Positions 1 to 7,714 of a stretch of DNA of 64,000 bases are shown piece after piece. Position numbers and translations under genes: made by a program. Source of the stretch: Nocardia grenadensis NBRC 108939 (GTDB lineage: Bacteria > Actinomycetota > Actinomycetes > Mycobacteriales > Mycobacteriaceae); NCBI RefSeq assembly GCF_001613445.1, contig NZ_BDCJ01000001.1, positions 124,001-188,000 on the forward strand. The letters are read 5' to 3'. The notes under the pieces were generated by a model. The model was not told where the DNA came from. It ran no database searches and worked only from the letters and a program-made list of their open reading frames with translations. Numbering within the stretch: position 1 is the stretch's first letter; each line of letters starts with the position of its first letter.

Positions 1-189
1 GCCTGCCTGCGATTGCGTAATTGCCCGTTCCACCCGCTGGCGGCTCGGGCACCCGACCTGGTGTGCTCGCTCAACCGCGCCTACCTCACCGGGCTGCTCC
101 ACGGTCTCGAAGCCGACGCCGTCCACGCCGATCTTGCCCCCGCCGCCGGTGACTACTGCGTCGAAATCCGCGCCGTACCCGATTCCTGA
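1..189 (+). CDS. C-terminal end of a helix-turn-helix transcriptional regulator (partial)
   Basis: The window opens inside a gene; 62 residues are readable in frame 1 before a TGA at 187-189. They contain LRNCPFHPLA, then VCSLNRAYLTGLLHGL, and end with GDYCVEIRA. This cysteine-spaced pattern (C-P-F-H ... V-C-x-L-N ... C-V) resembles the C-terminal sensor part of ArsR/DeoR-like predicted regulators common in actinobacteria (COG2345 type), where the cysteines may bind a metal or Fe-S cluster. The DNA-binding domain lies outside the window, so target and signal are unknown. The family assignment comes from the tail pattern alone. Confidence 0.6.
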   Translation, partial: ACLRLRNCPFHPLAARAPDLVCSLNRAYLTGLLHGLEADAVHADLAPAAGDYCVEIRAVPDS

Positions 190-400
190 GGGGTCGCCGT
201 GATCGATTCCTACGGGGACGGCCTGATCGGAGGCGGAATAATGCGACCGGGCCTCCGGTTGGCGGCCCGGGGCAACGAACTCGGTCGCGTACCGGGTGGT
301 CCACCGCACAACCTCGGCGGAATGCGACCCTTGCCGGTGCGGTCGAAAAATCTGTCGGCTCCGGACAGCCCCGGGCCTCACCCCGTCGGTCGCTACGAGC

Positions 401-419
401 GACCTCTCGCCGAGAGGTC
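401..419. repeat. Perfect inverted repeat, 8-bp arms
   Basis: GACCTCTC (401-408) and GAGAGGTC (412-419) are perfect complements around a 3-base centre. It lies in the gene-free stretch 190-632 between the partial regulator and arsR. It could be an operator or a small hairpin assisting the stronger stem-loop at 446-476. No coding region is credible here; the open frames lack family resemblance and good start sites. Confidence 0.45.
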
Positions 420-445
420 CTTACGGGACGTCGACGCCCCGACCG

Positions 446-476
446 AACGCCACCGGACCTCGTGCCCGGTGGCGTT
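446..476. terminator. Stem-loop terminator, probably for arsR and/or the upstream regulator
   Basis: AACGCCACCGG (446-456) pairs perfectly with CCGGTGGCGTT (466-476) around a 9-base loop. There is no long T tract, as is usual for actinobacterial terminators. It sits between two genes that converge on it: the regulator ending at 189 on the plus strand and arsR ending at 633 on the minus strand. It can therefore act in both directions. Confidence 0.6.
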
Positions 477-632
477 TCGCGTACGGCTGTCGAACCATTG
501 CGTCGGTGACCATCGCCGACGGGTTCATCGCTGTTCGGCGAGGTTCGGAGCGCGAATGCGTTCGAAAATCCATGTTTGACCGACGGGGCGCATCCCGGGT
601 GGCCCGAAGCGCCGGCGGTCCGCTGCCAAGGG

Positions 633-992
633 TCAGCGGCAGCAGTTCGGGTCGAGCACGGTGCACAGTGCGGTCAGAGCGTCGCGACGGGCCTGATGGA
701 GCACGCTCATACCGCGGCGTTCGGAGTCGATGAATCCGGCTTTACGGAGCTGGGTGAGGTGGTGGCTGACAGTCGATTCCGATAGGCCGACCGCCGCGGC
801 GAGTTCGCCGCCGGTGCGGCCGGTGTCGGGGTCGGCCAGTAGCAGGGAGATGAGTTTGACCCGGACCGGGTCGGCCAAAGCCTTCAGCCGCAGGGCGACG
901 TGCAGGGCCGCCTCGTCGTCGACCGGTCCGGCGGCCACCGGGGCGCAGCAGACGGGGGCGGTGATATCGAGGACGGGCAGCGCTTTCGGCAT
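633..992 (-). CDS. arsR: ArsR/SmtB-family arsenic-responsive repressor
   Basis: A 119-residue winged-helix repressor. The recognition helix region is AAAVGLSESTVSHHLTQLRKAG (about residues 65-86; the core is ESTVSHHL). A vicinal Cys pair lies at C15-C16, the position used by the corynebacterial ArsR type for trivalent arsenic. The usual third ligand near residue 55 is not a cysteine here. Instead C110 and a C117-C118 pair sit at the C-terminus. It is divergent from the cadI-acr3-arsC genes, and a GTCGAA-type inverted repeat lies between them, so it very probably represses that operon and itself until arsenite or antimonite binds. Confidence 0.93.
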   Translation of the reverse strand: MPKALPVLDITAPVCCAPVAAGPVDDEAALHVALRLKALADPVRVKLISLLLADPDTGRTGGELAAAVGLSESTVSHHLTQLRKAGFIDSERRGMSVLHQARRDALTALCTVLDPNCCR

Positions 993-1015
993 GAAGGCGA
1001 TCCTACCCGGACTTA

Positions 1016-1030
1016 TTGACTTATGTCGAA
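1016..1030. promoter_or_regulatory. Candidate ArsR operator
   Basis: The stretch TTGAC-TTAT-GTCGAA (1016-1030) is a near-perfect inverted repeat: TTGAC on one side and GTCGAA (reverse complement TTCGAC) on the other. It lies 24 bp upstream of the arsR start and about 57 bp upstream of the cadI-like start, in the shared divergent promoter region. This is the expected place and shape for an ArsR/SmtB dimer site. Assignment is by position and symmetry. Confidence 0.6.
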
Positions 1031-1086
1031 AAGGTGGCAGACTGGCCGCCGTCAGCTATTCGATATACGTCACACAGGTGGTGGTC

Positions 1087-1584
1087 ATGATGTCCCGGAT
1101 ACAGCTCGCCCTCGATGTCGACGATCTGGAAACCGCGGTCCAGTTCTATTCGGCCTTGTTCGGCACCGCACCCGCGAAGGTGAAACCCGGCTACGCCAAC
1201 TTCGCGATCACCGAACCGCCACTGAAGCTGGTGCTCATCGAGAATCCCGGCCACGGCGGCAGCCTGAATCACCTCGGCGTCGAGGTCGAGTCCTCGGAGA
1301 AAGTCCATTCCGAGATCGCCCGGCTGTCGGAGGCCGGCTTGTTCACCGAGGAGCAGATCGCGACCACATGTTGCTTCGCCACCCAGGACAAGGCGTGGGT
1401 GACCGGGCCGGGCGGAGAGCGGTGGGAGGTCTACGCGGTACTGGCCGATTCGGACTCCTTCGGCACGGCTCCGGAGTTCGCCGAGGTCTCCGACGAGGAA
1501 GCGGTACAGGCATGCTGCGGTACCGACGGCCGCGGCGAGTCCGAAACCGCGTGCTGCGCCCCTGCCGCCGGCGCCGCCCGATGA
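1087..1584 (+). CDS. cadI: CadI/ArsI-like glyoxalase-fold protein of the arsenic locus
   Basis: A 165-residue vicinal oxygen chelate (glyoxalase/bleomycin-resistance fold) protein. It has the signature TTCCFATQDKAWVTGPGGE then WEVY (about residues 96-120), typical of cadmium-inducible CadI and the ArsI C-As lyase family. In ArsI the vicinal Cys pair in this segment binds trivalent organoarsenicals, which the enzyme demethylates with Fe(II) and O2. The start is the first of two adjacent ATGs; an upstream extension to 730 would run back through arsR and is not credible. Two further Cys pairs in the tail (ACCG and ACCA) are unusual. First gene of the ars operon. Confidence 0.9.
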   Translation: MMSRIQLALDVDDLETAVQFYSALFGTAPAKVKPGYANFAITEPPLKLVLIENPGHGGSLNHLGVEVESSEKVHSEIARLSEAGLFTEEQIATTCCFATQDKAWVTGPGGERWEVYAVLADSDSFGTAPEFAEVSDEEAVQACCGTDGRGESETACCAPAAGAAR

Positions 1585-1615
1585 CCGCGCCACGGGGAAG
1601 CGGGGCGGTGCGGGG

Positions 1616-2680
1616 GTGAGCACCGTGGTGCAGGCGCCGGCGCCGCGGTTGGCGATGCCGGATCGGCTGTTGCCGGTCTGGATCGGTGTCGCCATGGCCG
1701 CGGGGCTCGCGCTGGGCCGCCTGGTGCCCGGCCTGGGCGGGGCATTGTCGGCGGTGGAGGTCGAGGGGGTCTCGCTGCCGATCGCGGCCGGCCTGCTGAT
1801 CATGATGTATCCAGTGCTGGCCGGGGTCCGCTACGACCGTCTGTACACCGTCGCCGGCGACCGGCGCCTGCTCGCGGGCTCGCTGCTGCTGAACTGGGTG
1901 CTCGGGCCCGCAGTGATGTTCGCGCTGGCGTGGCTGCTGCTACCGGACCTGCCCGCCTACCGGACCGGGCTGATCATCGTCGGCTTGGCGCGCTGCATCG
2001 CGATGGTCATCATCTGGAACGACCTCGCCTGCGGGGACCGGGAAGCCGCCGCGGTGCTGGTCGCGATCAACTCGATATTCCAGGTGCTCATGTTCGCGGT
2101 CCTGGGCTGGTTCTACCTCTCCGCGTTGCCGGGATGGCTCGGCCGGGAGCAGGCCACGATCGAGGCCTCCCCGGTCGATATCGCGATCTCGGTGCTGGTG
2201 TTCCTCGGAATCCCGCTGGCCGCCGGATATCTCACCCGCCGAATCGGGGAGAGAACCCGCGGCCGGGACTGGTACGAAACCCGGCTACTTCCGAAGGTCG
2301 GGCCATGGGCGCGCTACGGGCTGCTGTTCACCATCGTGATCCTGTTCGCACTGCAAGGAGAGCAGATCACCGGCCGGCCGCTCGATGTCGCGCGGATCGC
2401 GGTACCGCTGCTGAGCTACTTCGCGCTCATGTGGGGCGGCGGTATCGTCCTCGGCGCGGTCCTGCGGCTCGGGTACGCGCGTACCGTGACAATGGCGTTC
2501 ACCGCGGCGGGCAACAACTTCGAGCTCGCCATCGCCGTCGCGATCGCCACCTACGGAGCAACCTCCGGCCAGGCCCTGGCCGGTGTGGTCGGCCCGTTGA
2601 TCGAGGTCCCGGTACTGCTTGCCCTGGTCTATCTCTCCCTCGCGTTGCGCCGGCACCTCTCTCCGGCACCGGTCGGCTGA
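1616..2680 (+). CDS. acr3: ACR3-family arsenite efflux permease
   Basis: A 354-residue integral membrane protein with about ten hydrophobic segments. It has the ACR3 signature LARCIAMVIIWNDLACGD (about residues 122-139), whose first cysteine is the conserved one needed for arsenite transport in this family. A second conserved stretch is TAAGNNFELAIAVAIA (about 301-316). It exports As(III) or Sb(III) driven by proton motive force, completing arsenate detoxification with arsC. The GTG start at 1616 follows a G-rich Shine-Dalgarno-like sequence, 31 bp after the cadI stop, so the genes are co-transcribed. No substitution stands out. Confidence 0.93.
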   Translation: MSTVVQAPAPRLAMPDRLLPVWIGVAMAAGLALGRLVPGLGGALSAVEVEGVSLPIAAGLLIMMYPVLAGVRYDRLYTVAGDRRLLAGSLLLNWVLGPAVMFALAWLLLPDLPAYRTGLIIVGLARCIAMVIIWNDLACGDREAAAVLVAINSIFQVLMFAVLGWFYLSALPGWLGREQATIEASPVDIAISVLVFLGIPLAAGYLTRRIGERTRGRDWYETRLLPKVGPWARYGLLFTIVILFALQGEQITGRPLDVARIAVPLLSYFALMWGGGIVLGAVLRLGYARTVTMAFTAAGNNFELAIAVAIATYGATSGQALAGVVGPLIEVPVLLALVYLSLALRRHLSPAPVG

Positions 2681-2695
2681 AAGGTCTCCGCTCCC

Positions 2696-3112
2696 ATGTC
2701 CTCCGATACCCCCACCGTGCTGTTCGTATGCGTCCACAACGCCGGACGCTCCCAGATGGCCGCCGCGTTCCTCACCCATCTCGCCGGGGGCCGGGTCCGG
2801 GTCCGCTCCGCAGGCACCGCGCCCACCGACACGATCAACCCGGCCGCGGTCGAGGCGATGCGCGAGGCCGGGATCGATATCTCCACCCGGGCCCCGACCG
2901 CGCTGACCGCGGGCACCGTCGAATTCTCCGACGTGGTGATCACCATGGGCTGTGGGGACGCCTGCCCCTCCTTCCCCGGAACCCGCTACCTCGACTGGCA
3001 ACTCGACGACCCCGCCGGCGCCGGCCTCGCGCTCGTGCGCCGGATCCGCGACGATATCGAGTACCGGGTCCGTGGTCTGCTCACCGAACTCGGAATCCCC
3101 GCGCGCGCGTAA
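2696..3112 (+). CDS. arsC: Arsenate reductase of the low-molecular-weight phosphatase fold (mycothiol-linked type)
   Basis: A 138-residue protein with the catalytic loop VCVHNAGRSQ (C-x5-R-S, Cys about residue 12). It also has TMGCGDACP (about 82-90) and the general-acid loop DWQLDDP (about 97-103). These features match the thioredoxin- or mycothiol-dependent ArsC/LMW-PTP family. In actinobacteria such proteins form an arseno-mycothiol adduct or reduce arsenate to arsenite with mycothiol and mycoredoxin. It starts 15 bp after acr3, as last gene of the ars operon, and supplies As(III) to the exporter. Which electron donor is used cannot be read from the sequence. Confidence 0.93.
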   Translation: MSSDTPTVLFVCVHNAGRSQMAAAFLTHLAGGRVRVRSAGTAPTDTINPAAVEAMREAGIDISTRAPTALTAGTVEFSDVVITMGCGDACPSFPGTRYLDWQLDDPAGAGLALVRRIRDDIEYRVRGLLTELGIPARA

Positions 3113-3444
3113 CGGCAGCCGGGAGAACGCCGTATCCGTTCCGTAGTAGTTCCGTATCACCCTCGCCGCCTGGCTGCCCGTGGTCGTCAATTGCTGTATT
3201 CGTGGATACCGGCGGCACAATCATCGCTGGCCAACCAGTTCGACTGCGATGTATGGGATTATCTGAGTTCCGGCAAGTCGCACGTCGAGATCGTCAGCGA
3301 TCAAGGGCGAGATCGAGGTCACCAGATCGTGGCACCCCGACCGGCGGGAAGGCGACCCTCGCGCCCACCGCACGGTCGAACCTCGGCTCCTTCTGGCGGG
3401 CGCTCCGCATCCGGCCCGGCCGGTGCGGAGCAGTCGGCCGGGTA
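3113..3444. other. Intergenic region after arsC, no gene seen
   Basis: Open frames here are G+C-rich shadows without family resemblance. No clear hairpin terminator after arsC was found. The region separates arsC (plus strand) from the convergent small secreted protein (minus strand). Confidence 0.4.
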
Positions 3445-3766
3445 TCAATAGGTGCTCGGGGCGCACGGATTCGGGAGCGACGATCCGGCGGCGAGGTCGC
3501 AGACCCCGCCGGTCAGCATCTGGAAGGGCGTGAGCGCGAGGAGCACGATGATCCCGATGATGTCGCCGCGCTGAACGGCTTCGACCGCCGACTGCGCGGC
3601 CGCCGACCCCGAGTCCACCATTGCCGAGCCGGTTCCGGATTCGGCGGCGGCGACCGGTGCGGGGATCGGGGCGATCGGGGGAGTGGCCGTCGCGCCGGCC
3701 GCGGTGCCGATCAGTCCGGCCATGGCAATGGAGGTGGCGGCCAAGCGGAGGGGGGGGGCGCGTCAT
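3445..3766 (-). pseudogene. Small secreted protein interrupted at a 9-base C tract
   Basis: The downstream frame encodes LAATSIAMAGLIGTAAG, then a Pro/Ala-rich spacer, and ends GGVCDLAAGSSLPNPCAPSTY, with two Cys that could form a disulfide. It looks like a small exported Nocardia protein with a signal peptide. In that frame only a TTG (3744) is available as start. An ATG at 3764-3766 with a good Shine-Dalgarno (GAAGGA, 6 bases away) lies just upstream, but in another frame. The two are separated by nine Cs (3750-3758, read as G on the plus strand). Removing one C gives MTRPPLRLAATSIAMAG, a normal signal peptide. Function unknown. This may be an indel error, phase variation or a pseudogene. 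Confidence 0.65.
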
Positions 3767-4404
3767 CGTTTTTCCTTCGAGGGTCGGCGAAAGGGTGTGG
3801 AGCGGGTCGGGGTCACGGGTGCGAAACGGTGTGGTCGTCCGGTGGCTTCGGCGCATCGCGCCCATCGAGTCGGTCCATCGGGCCCAGCTCCTCATCGAGT
3901 CGAAACGGCCCCGCCCGGCACAATCGGACCATCCAGAATGGACAGTAACTTATCAGTTCTGATCGACGGGCGCCCAATCTTCGGAGTTGGTCGTATATCT
4001 GTCGGTTATAGGTCAAATTCGTGAAAATAGTTGCGGTAGAGTGTCAAATGCACTGAAGTATGTATGCGATGTATATGCGCGAATCAGGTGATCTGGTGCC
4101 TGGATGTCACAGAATTGGTATGGACATTGCTGAGTTGTGTGGCCTACTGTCAGTCTGGCGCGAACGTCTGTGGTGCCCGCCGACCCCGAACCGTGAACGA
4201 TGAACGAGCGCTGCGACGGTGTCCGGAGCATTCGCGATCACGGCGGGAGCCGACTCCATATTCGCACCCGGTCGCCACCGGCAGCGCATCTTGTTTCCCC
4301 CGGCGCCATGGTGGTACGCGACCGGCCAGGCAACACCCGCCGCAACCCGACTCGCCCGCGCGGTCCGAAGCCGGAATCCGCCGATATCTCGATAGCCTGT
4401 CGGA
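3767..4404. other. Long gene-free stretch with an A+T-rich core
   Basis: No credible gene is seen. The core from about 3930 to 4150 is visibly richer in A and T than the surroundings. It holds short symmetric elements such as ATCAG-TT-CTGAT (3952-3963). It lies upstream of two divergent genes (the secreted protein at 3445-3766 and the conserved protein at 4405). It may be a regulatory region or foreign DNA bound by Lsr2. No operator can be assigned. Confidence 0.4.
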
Positions 4405-4872
4405 ATGGCAGTGACCGATACCGGTGACGAGGACGTTCCCGCGGAGCGTCATCGCCGGCCGGCGGGTGTCGGCGACACAACAGTCGAGGCGGTGGGCAAG
4501 TTGTCCGAAGCCTTCGAAATCGCCGAACGCGCGCGAGGGCATCTGTACGCATTCCATCAACTGACCGGTCGCGCCGACTTTGTTCTGGGGTCGGCGGCGG
4601 CGTTGTTGCGGGAGGCCGGTCATCACCACCTCGCCGATCGGATGACGGCCGACCTGATCGGCCGCAATGTCCTGGAGGGCCGATGGACCTTCCAGATCGT
4701 CGAGGAGTACGACGACGGCTACTACAACTTGTTCCGCGATATCGAACGCGAAGTGCGGGAGGAGTTGCTCGAAGGCCGGCGGCATGTCTACGAGGCGGAA
4801 ATGAAGGAAGCGCGCCGGACGCACGGCCGGCCCGGTCACGAGGCGCGGCCACGGCCCTCGGCGAACTCCTGA
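4405..4872 (+). CDS. Conserved actinobacterial protein of unknown function
   Basis: A 155-residue, mostly helical soluble protein. The conserved-looking core runs from VEAVGKLSEAFEIAERARGH through LYAFHQLTGRADFVLGSAAALLREAG to LVGR-like ADLIGRNVLEGRWTF and EEYDDGYYNLFRDIE. It resembles mycobacterial/nocardial hypothetical proteins with the HLYAFHQLTG motif. The first 25 residues are charged and probably disordered, and the C-terminus is basic. There is no signal peptide, membrane segment or catalytic signature. The ATG at 4405 keeps the complete core. It is monocistronic, so context does not suggest a role. Confidence 0.75.
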   Translation: MAVTDTGDEDVPAERHRRPAGVGDTTVEAVGKLSEAFEIAERARGHLYAFHQLTGRADFVLGSAAALLREAGHHHLADRMTADLIGRNVLEGRWTFQIVEEYDDGYYNLFRDIEREVREELLEGRRHVYEAEMKEARRTHGRPGHEARPRPSANS

Positions 4873-5080
4873 AGGACAGGCCGGGCCCGCCGGGCGACCG
4901 AGTACCCGAGCGAATGCCCCTCGAACTTCCCTTGGTGCAGGCGCATGAACCCGGCGGGGAAGTGCTCGGGTCACCGAATCGCGTCGCCGAACGCCGCGGT
5001 CGGTGGTAGATTCGGGATCGGCTCGTCGCGTCCGCTTCTGATGTGGGCCGCATATTCTCACGGCCGACTCCAGGATTCAC

Positions 5081-5099
5081 GATCGCGAGGCTCGCGATC
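5081..5099. promoter_or_regulatory. Perfect 9-bp inverted repeat, candidate operator upstream of the DinB gene
   Basis: GATCGCGAG (5081-5089) and CTCGCGATC (5091-5099) are perfect complements around a single base. A one-base centre favours a protein-binding site over an RNA hairpin. It lies about 95 bp upstream of the DinB-type gene. The rest of the gap 4873-5193 holds no credible gene. Confidence 0.45.
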
Positions 5100-5193
5100 A
5101 TTCGGCGCCGTTTCTTCCGGCGAGCCGATTCCGAACCACCACAGGCACATCGGTCTGTTCGGCGTGCGCCGGACCGGCCGTGGAAGGACTCCG

Positions 5194-5697
5194 ATGACTG
5201 CTCCGTCCCGTACCACCGGCACCGAACGCGAACTGCTCGAGACCATGCTCGACCAGGCGCGCACCGACCTCGTCGACACAGTGCGCGGACTGTCCGAGAC
5301 CGACGCCCGGCGCCGGCTCGTACCGTCGCTGACCACTCCGATAGCGCTGATCAAACATGCCACGTACGCGGAACGAATGTGGTTCCAGCGCACGCTCGGA
5401 CGGCTCACCGATGCCGACTGCGATGGTCCGCTGTGGGCGCACGGCGGTTTCCGGGTGGGCAATGCGGAGACCGTGGCCGAGGTGATCGCGGAATTCGAAC
5501 GTGCGAGTGCTCGAGCCAGGTCCGTCGCGGCGGGGATTCCACTGGACGAGACGCGCGAGCACCCGCGCGTGGGAGTTGTCAGCCTTCGCTGGATCTATCT
5601 GGCCATGACCGCCGAGTTCGCCCGGCATGCCGGGCACGGGGACATCCTGCGCGAGCAGATCGGAGCCGAGGCGGATTCACCGGCACAGCTCAGCTGA
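5194..5697 (+). CDS. DinB-family protein (DUF664 type)
   Basis: A 167-residue four-helix-bundle protein. It opens with TERELLETMLDQARTDLVDTVRGLSE and has PIALIKHATYAERMWFQRTLG (about residues 50-70) and a C-terminal EFARHAGHGDILREQIG. The three His positions (KHATYAE, ARHAGH) match the metal-binding triad of DinB/YfiT-like proteins. Many actinobacterial members are mycothiol- or bacillithiol-dependent transferases or isomerases. The ATG at 5194 follows GGAAGGA at good distance; longer upstream extensions lack family resemblance. Its stop overlaps the tail of the convergent ohr reading frame. Substrate unknown. Confidence 0.88.
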   Translation: MTAPSRTTGTERELLETMLDQARTDLVDTVRGLSETDARRRLVPSLTTPIALIKHATYAERMWFQRTLGRLTDADCDGPLWAHGGFRVGNAETVAEVIAEFERASARARSVAAGIPLDETREHPRVGVVSLRWIYLAMTAEFARHAGHGDILREQIGAEADSPAQLS

Positions 5698-6120
5698 CGG
5701 TGCCATCCACGGTGACCGGGATATTGCCGCGGGTGCGTTGGAGTAGGGGCATACCGCGTACGCGGCCGCGACGAGCGAGTCGGCGGCGGCGGCCTGTTCG
5801 ATACCACCCATCTCTACGTGGAGTGCGGCGGCGAGACCGAAACCGCCCTGCTCGGTGCGGTGCAGGCCGATCTCGGCAACGACGGTCGAATCGCTGAAAC
5901 CGATCTTCTGTCCGGCGGCGACGGCCTTCACCGCGGAGTGGAAGCAGGAGGCCCAGCCGGCGGCGAAGAGCTGTTCGGGGTTCGTCGCGCCACCCGGCCC
6001 GCCCATTTCACGCAGGATGGCGACGGTGACGTCGATCAGCCCGTCATTGCTGGTCGCGCGCCCTCCGGCGCGGCCGTCGCCGGTGGAGGTGGCGGTGGCG
6101 GTGTAGACGGGTTCGGACAT
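5677..6120 (-). CDS. ohr: Organic hydroperoxide resistance protein (Ohr/OsmC) with a frameshifted C-terminus
   Basis: A 147-residue Ohr-family thiol peroxidase reading. Both catalytic cysteines are present: C59 in AAGWASCFHSAV and C124 in AVCPYSNA. They reduce organic hydroperoxides through a lipoyl-linked cycle in this family. The normal ending after CPYSNA is TRGNIxVTL. Here the frame reads CPYSNAPAAISRSP instead. The next frame reads TRGNIPVTVDGTVS and stops at 5690. A single missing A near 5733-5735 therefore explains the change. The rest is full length, with a purine-rich Shine-Dalgarno before the ATG at 6120. Activity of the altered protein is uncertain. Confidence 0.85.
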   Translation of the reverse strand: MSEPVYTATATSTGDGRAGGRATSNDGLIDVTVAILREMGGPGGATNPEQLFAAGWASCFHSAVKAVAAGQKIGFSDSTVVAEIGLHRTEQGGFGLAAALHVEMGGIEQAAAADSLVAAAYAVCPYSNAPAAISRSPWMAPSAELCR

Positions 6121-6293
6121 GGTGTTTCTTCTTCGGTGGTGAGGGGCTACTGCGTGTGGTCCGGCGATCCGGGGGCGCGGCCGAAACCGGCCGATGAATG
6201 GGGCTGCGGCCGGGCGCGGCCGATGGACGGAAGACGGGTCGTTGCGGGAGGCGATCCGACGGGGCCTCGCCTGGGCGGGCGACGGTGATCACC

Positions 6294-6716
6294 TCACCTC
6301 ACCGCGCCCGTGCGGCGGTGCAGGCGGATCGCCGAGATGAGGAAGAAGATGCCGCCCAGCGTCGCGTACCCGGCGAGGGCGTTGAGAGACGCAGGACATC
6401 GGGGATGCCGGAGGCGACGGCCACACCCAGCCCGACGGCGGTGAGCAGGCTCAGGGCCATGTTGAGGTACAGCGGCGACTTCGAGCGTGTGGCACCCGAG
6501 GTGCGGAAGTCGAAGACGCCGCGGCCAGGTCGAACAGTGGGTAGAGCACCAGCAGGGCAATGCCGACCGGGGTGAGCGTCACCGCGGTCCCCAGCAGCAG
6601 AACCGCCCAGACGATGGCGACCCCGAAGCGGGCGTAATACAGGTTCCGCAGCCCCTCGGTGCTGCCGGCGTCTCGGCGACGGGGCCGGCCCCACCGGTCT
6701 CGATTGAACTGGACAT
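6294..6716 (-). pseudogene. Small multi-pass membrane protein broken by about three frameshifts
   Basis: A membrane protein is legible across three frames. Segment 1 is MSSSIETGGAGPVAET from an ATG at 6716. Segment 2 is EGLRNLYYARFGVAIVWAVL followed by LVLYPLFDL. Segment 3 is GVFDFRTSG, LYLNMALSLL and VASGIPDVL. Segment 4 is SLNALAGYATLGGIFFLISA, ending RTGAVR at 6294. Joined, they give roughly 140 residues with four hydrophobic helices, resembling actinobacterial DUF308-like small membrane proteins. Breaks fall near 6665, 6525 and 6390. No single frame gives a sensible protein, so this is decayed or mis-sequenced. Confidence 0.7.
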
Positions 6717-6909
6717 CGGACTCTCTTTCGATGGTCGAGGCGGCCGAGGTGTGACTGCCTGAGGAGAAAGAACGATCGGTCCGATCTGTGAGACGGTCCT
6801 GCTCGGAATCGAAGGACTGCTGAATTCTCGCCAACGCACTCGCCGGGAACCGGTCGCATAGTTCTCGATATCCCAGCGAAGCCGGTGGGGCGGCGCCCGG
6901 CCGGCCGAT

Positions 6910-7714
6910 CTACAGCTCGGGTGCGCGCAGGATGGGTGCGGGCCGGACGCCGGAGGAGGGGTCGGTGACGAGGCTGTGGTAGAGGCTTCTGAGGTCCAGG
7001 GTGTCGGCCGGCTCGGGCTGGGTGCGCTCGGTGCGGTCGACCTGGCGGTGCAGGGCTTCCATTTTCTCGTCCAGCTGGGTGGCGACCTCGGCGGCCTGGG
7101 CCAGATCGCTGCGGAGGTTCGGGGGTACCTCGCCGCGGTATTTGTAGTAGATCTTGTGTTCGAGGCTGGCCCAGAAATCCATCGCGATGGTGCGGATCTG
7201 GATTTCGACCGGAATGTGTTCGGTGCCCTGGGAGCGGAAGACCGGGATAGAAACGATCAGGTGCAGGCTCTGGTAGCCGTTCGGTTTGCGGTGGGTGATG
7301 TAATCGCGTTCCTCCAGGACCGTGATGTCCTCCTGGCCGGCGAGCATATCCCTGATCACGGTGATATCGGAGATGAAGCTGCACACCACGCGGACTCCAG
7401 CGATATCGAGGATGTTGTCCCGGATGGCGGCCAGGGTCATCGGATATTTCTTGCGTTGGACCTTTTCCATCACGCTTTCGGGCGATTTCAGTCGCGATCC
7501 GACGTGTTCGATGGGGTTGTACTCGTGGGTACTGTTGAAATCCTCGCGCAGAATATTGATCTTGGTGGTGATCTCGTCGATCGCGAATTTGTAGCCGAGC
7601 ATGAAGTCGAGGAACTGTTCGCGGAGCGCGCGCACGTCGTCGACGGTGATCGGGCCCGCACCGGCGGAGTCGGTGTCGGCGGGCGGGCTCGGCTGCCAAG
7701 GTCTCATTGGTTCC
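6910..7714 (-). CDS. RelA/SpoT-domain (p)ppGpp synthetase, small alarmone synthetase type
   Basis: A 268-residue protein with one RelA/SpoT synthetase domain and no HD hydrolase, TGS or ACT domain. Visible motifs are SRLKSPESVMEKVQRK, DILDIAGVRVVCSFISD (about residues 100-116), HRKPNGYQSLH and VEIQIRTIAMDFWASLEHKI with YYKYRG. It would transfer pyrophosphate from ATP to GDP or GTP, giving alarmones in the cytoplasm. The ATG at 7714 was chosen because the domain begins soon after it and an AGG-containing site lies upstream. An earlier GTG at 7764 adds only unrelated residues. It is monocistronic and divergent from the small membrane protein at 7957. Confidence 0.88.

Noticed and set aside
199-733. 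Plus-strand frames between the first regulator and arsR
   Set aside because: No family similarity, they cover two hairpins and the arsR 3' end; judged to be chance open frames in high-GC DNA.
1930-3948. A 672-codon open frame across the ars operon
   Set aside because: It is a shadow of acr3 and arsC in another frame; Arg/Pro/Gly-rich with no family pattern.
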